This document shows positions 4,453 through 6,478 of a stretch of DNA of 6,478 bases, one piece after another. The position numbers and the translations under genes are program-made. How positions within the stretch are numbered: position 1 is the stretch's first letter; each line of letters opens with the position of its first letter. Source of the stretch: an uncultured Actinomyces sp. Lineage in GTDB: Bacteria > Actinomycetota > Actinomycetes > Actinomycetales > Actinomycetaceae. The notes under the pieces are model-generated. The model did no database searches, had not been told where the DNA came from, and saw only the letters and a program-made list of their open reading frames with translations. The stretch lies in the NCBI GenBank assembly GCA_916719935.1, contig CAKAPY010000080.1:1-6478 (forward strand). Reading direction: 5' to 3'.

Positions 4453-6478
4453 ATGACTCAATTCCCTACGGCGACCATCCTGGGTTACCCGCGCATCGGT
4501 CGTGGCCGCGAGCTGAAGAAGGCGCTCGAAGCTTACTGGGCGGGCCGTATCTCCGCCGATGAGCTTCGCGCGACGGAAGCCCAGCTCCGCAAGACGACTC
4601 ATGACCGCCTCGCCCAGCTCGGCCTCGGCAAAGATGATGCGTCGATCCCTGAAACTTTCGCGCTCTACGATCAGGTTCTGGATGCGATCACACTTCTGGG
4701 CGCGGTTCCCGAGCGCTACCGCTCCTTCGAAGGACTGGATCTGCACTTTGCCCTAGCTCGCGGCAATGCGCAGGTTGCACCGCTGGAAATGACCAAATGG
4801 TTTGATACGAACTACCACCACTTGGTTCCTGAAATTGGCCCCGATACGCCGATTTCTTTCGCTGACCACACCATCGTTGATCGTTTCCTTTCTGCAAAGG
4901 AAGAGGGCACCATCGTTCGCCCGCTTCTCGTTGGCCCCGTGACTTTCCTTGCTGTTGCGAAGGCTGATGAGGCAACTCCGGATTACAACCCCTTCGAACG
5001 CCTCGATGATGTCGTTGCGGCCTACGCTGAGGTTCTTGCCCAGCTTGCCGAGGCAGGAGCACCTTGGGTCCAGATCGATGAGCACGCGCTTGCTTCCGAC
5101 AACCTCCACGTTGAGCGCACGACCCTCATTGAGTACTCGACTCGCGTTTTTGCTGCTCTTGCAAAGCTGGAGAAGCGTCCCGCAATCTTCGCGGCCATCG
5201 GTTATGGCGATGGCGCACAGGCTGCAGCCTCTCTTGCCTCCACCGGCATCGAGGCCCTGGGACTTGATCTGTGCCGTGGTTCTCTTCCCGAGGCCGGCTC
5301 AGTTGACCTGTCCAAGGTCGCTCTGGTTGCTGGTGTCGTTGACGGCCGTAACATCTGGCGAACCGATTTGGAGAGCGCGATCGCTCGCCTTGATGCAGCC
5401 AAAGCATTGAATCCCGCATCGCTCGCTGTTTCGACCTCGACCTCTTTGCAGCACGTACCCCATGACACCGCACTGGAGAAGTGGGATGACCCTGTACTCG
5501 ACGCGAACCTTCACGCATGGCTGGCCTTCGCAGACCAGAAGGTCGGAGAGGTTGTCACCCTCGCTCGCGGCGTGACCAATGGCTGGGATTCGATTTCCGA
5601 GGCCGTTGAAGCAACCCGCGAGGTTCTGGCTCAGCGCGCAGCCGCACCCGGCGTGGTTCGCCCCGAGTTGCGTGAGCGCGTCGCGCGCTTGACCGAGGCC
5701 GATCGTGAGCGCGAAGACTTTGCAGTCCGCGATGAGCTTCAGCGCGAGCGCCTTGGCCTGCCCCTCATTCCAACCACTACCATTGGCTCCTTCCCTCAGA
5801 CGAAGGAAATTCGTCGCGCCCGTGCCGCTTGGGCCAAGGGCGAGCTCTCTGACGAAGACTACGCGCAGCGTATGCGTGAAGAGATTGAATCAGTGATTCG
5901 CCTTCAGGAAAACCTTGGGCTGGATGTCCTGGTCCACGGTGAAGCAGAGCGTAACGATATGGTTCAGTACTTTGCTGAACAGCTTGAAGGTTTCGCCGCA
6001 ACGAAGAACGGTTGGGTCCAGTCTTATGGTTCGCGATGCACCCGTCCGTCGATCCTTTGGGGGGATGTTGTCCGTCCCCACGCGATGACCGTTGAATGGG
6101 CGCGTTACGCGCAGTCGCTGACCGATCACCCGGTTAAGGGCATGCTGACTGGCCCTGTCACCATCATCGCTTGGTCCTTCCCGCGCAATGATTTGCCCTT
6201 GGCTGAAGTTGCTGATCAGATCGGTCTGGCACTGCGCGATGAGGTCACCGATCTTCAAGACGCCGGAATTGCTGTTGTTCAGGTCGATGAGCCAGCACTG
6301 CGTGAGCTGCTTCCTCTGGATCAGGCCCGTCACGCCGACTACCTCAAGTGGGCTGTGGACTCCTTCCGTCTAGCAACTGCCGGAGTGCGTCCTGATACTC
6401 AGATTCACACCCACCTGTGCTACTCGGAGTTCGGTCAGATTCTTGATGCGATCTTGGGACTGGATGCGGATGTCACCT
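4453..6478 (+). CDS. metE: Cobalamin-independent methionine synthase (5-methyltetrahydropteroyltriglutamate-homocysteine methyltransferase), C terminus outside window
   Basis: 675 codons are open from ATG 4453 to the window edge; the family is about 750-790 residues, so roughly 90 are missing. MetE transfers the methyl group of 5-methyl-THF-polyglutamate directly to homocysteine, giving methionine, using zinc and no cobalamin. N-terminal barrel: LGYPRIGRGRELKKALEAYW, KWFDTNYHHLVPEI (115-128). C-terminal catalytic barrel: IGSFPQT (444-450); HGEAERNDM (495-503) with E497 matching E. coli Glu484; NGWVQSYGSRC; KGMLTGPVTI; VDEPALRE with D612 matching Asp599; HTHLC with H654 and C656 matching zinc ligands His641 and Cys643. 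The other two ligands (Glu665, Cys726) would lie beyond the edge. One small oddity: the N-terminal-domain segment reads QIDEHAL (207-213) where DEP is common. Second gene of the metF-metE operon. Confidence 0.97.
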   Translation, partial: MTQFPTATILGYPRIGRGRELKKALEAYWAGRISADELRATEAQLRKTTHDRLAQLGLGKDDASIPETFALYDQVLDAITLLGAVPERYRSFEGLDLHFALARGNAQVAPLEMTKWFDTNYHHLVPEIGPDTPISFADHTIVDRFLSAKEEGTIVRPLLVGPVTFLAVAKADEATPDYNPFERLDDVVAAYAEVLAQLAEAGAPWVQIDEHALASDNLHVERTTLIEYSTRVFAALAKLEKRPAIFAAIGYGDGAQAAASLASTGIEALGLDLCRGSLPEAGSVDLSKVALVAGVVDGRNIWRTDLESAIARLDAAKALNPASLAVSTSTSLQHVPHDTALEKWDDPVLDANLHAWLAFADQKVGEVVTLARGVTNGWDSISEAVEATREVLAQRAAAPGVVRPELRERVARLTEADREREDFAVRDELQRERLGLPLIPTTTIGSFPQTKEIRRARAAWAKGELSDEDYAQRMREEIESVIRLQENLGLDVLVHGEAERNDMVQYFAEQLEGFAATKNGWVQSYGSRCTRPSILWGDVVRPHAMTVEWARYAQSLTDHPVKGMLTGPVTIIAWSFPRNDLPLAEVADQIGLALRDEVTDLQDAGIAVVQVDEPALRELLPLDQARHADYLKWAVDSFRLATAGVRPDTQIHTHLCYSEFGQILDAILGLDADVT

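Overview
The window reads as a chromosomal segment from a moderately high-GC actinobacterium. The MetF and MetE sequences are of actinobacterial type and both are followed or preceded by typical high-GC features (TTG start, CCA-less tRNA gene). The base composition is lower than in Streptomyces or Mycobacterium, so a member of the Actinomycetaceae or a relative is a plausible guess. That placement is inference; there is no 16S or other marker here.

Left half, all on the minus strand (3089 down to 1): a lactate-use operon in the order lutP (L-lactate permease), lutA (Fe-S oxidoreductase subunit with two CCG domains) and lutB (only the first 136 codons lie in the window). Together these import lactate and oxidise it to pyruvate. 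lutA and lutB are separated by one base. lutP and lutA are separated by 195 bases that hold two sizeable inverted repeats and a possible internal promoter. Upstream of lutP lies an 18-bp dyad overlapping a good -10 box, a candidate operator.

Middle (3184 to 3486): a tRNA-Arg(TCU) gene on the minus strand, and back to back with it a plus-strand promoter and a 5' leader for metF. The leader is the most interesting part of the window. A perfect 9-bp closing helix (3373-3381 with 3471-3479) encloses four consecutive hairpins, and its 3' strand runs into the metF Shine-Dalgarno sequence. This is the layout of a translation-controlling riboswitch, but I cannot match it to any SAM, SAH, cobalamin or T-box class I know.

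Right half, plus strand: metF (5,10-methylenetetrahydrofolate reductase), then 33 bases later metE (cobalamin-independent methionine synthase, first 675 codons, running off the window). MetF makes the 5-methyl-THF that MetE uses to methylate homocysteine, so these form a two-gene methionine-synthesis operon, probably controlled together through the structured leader.
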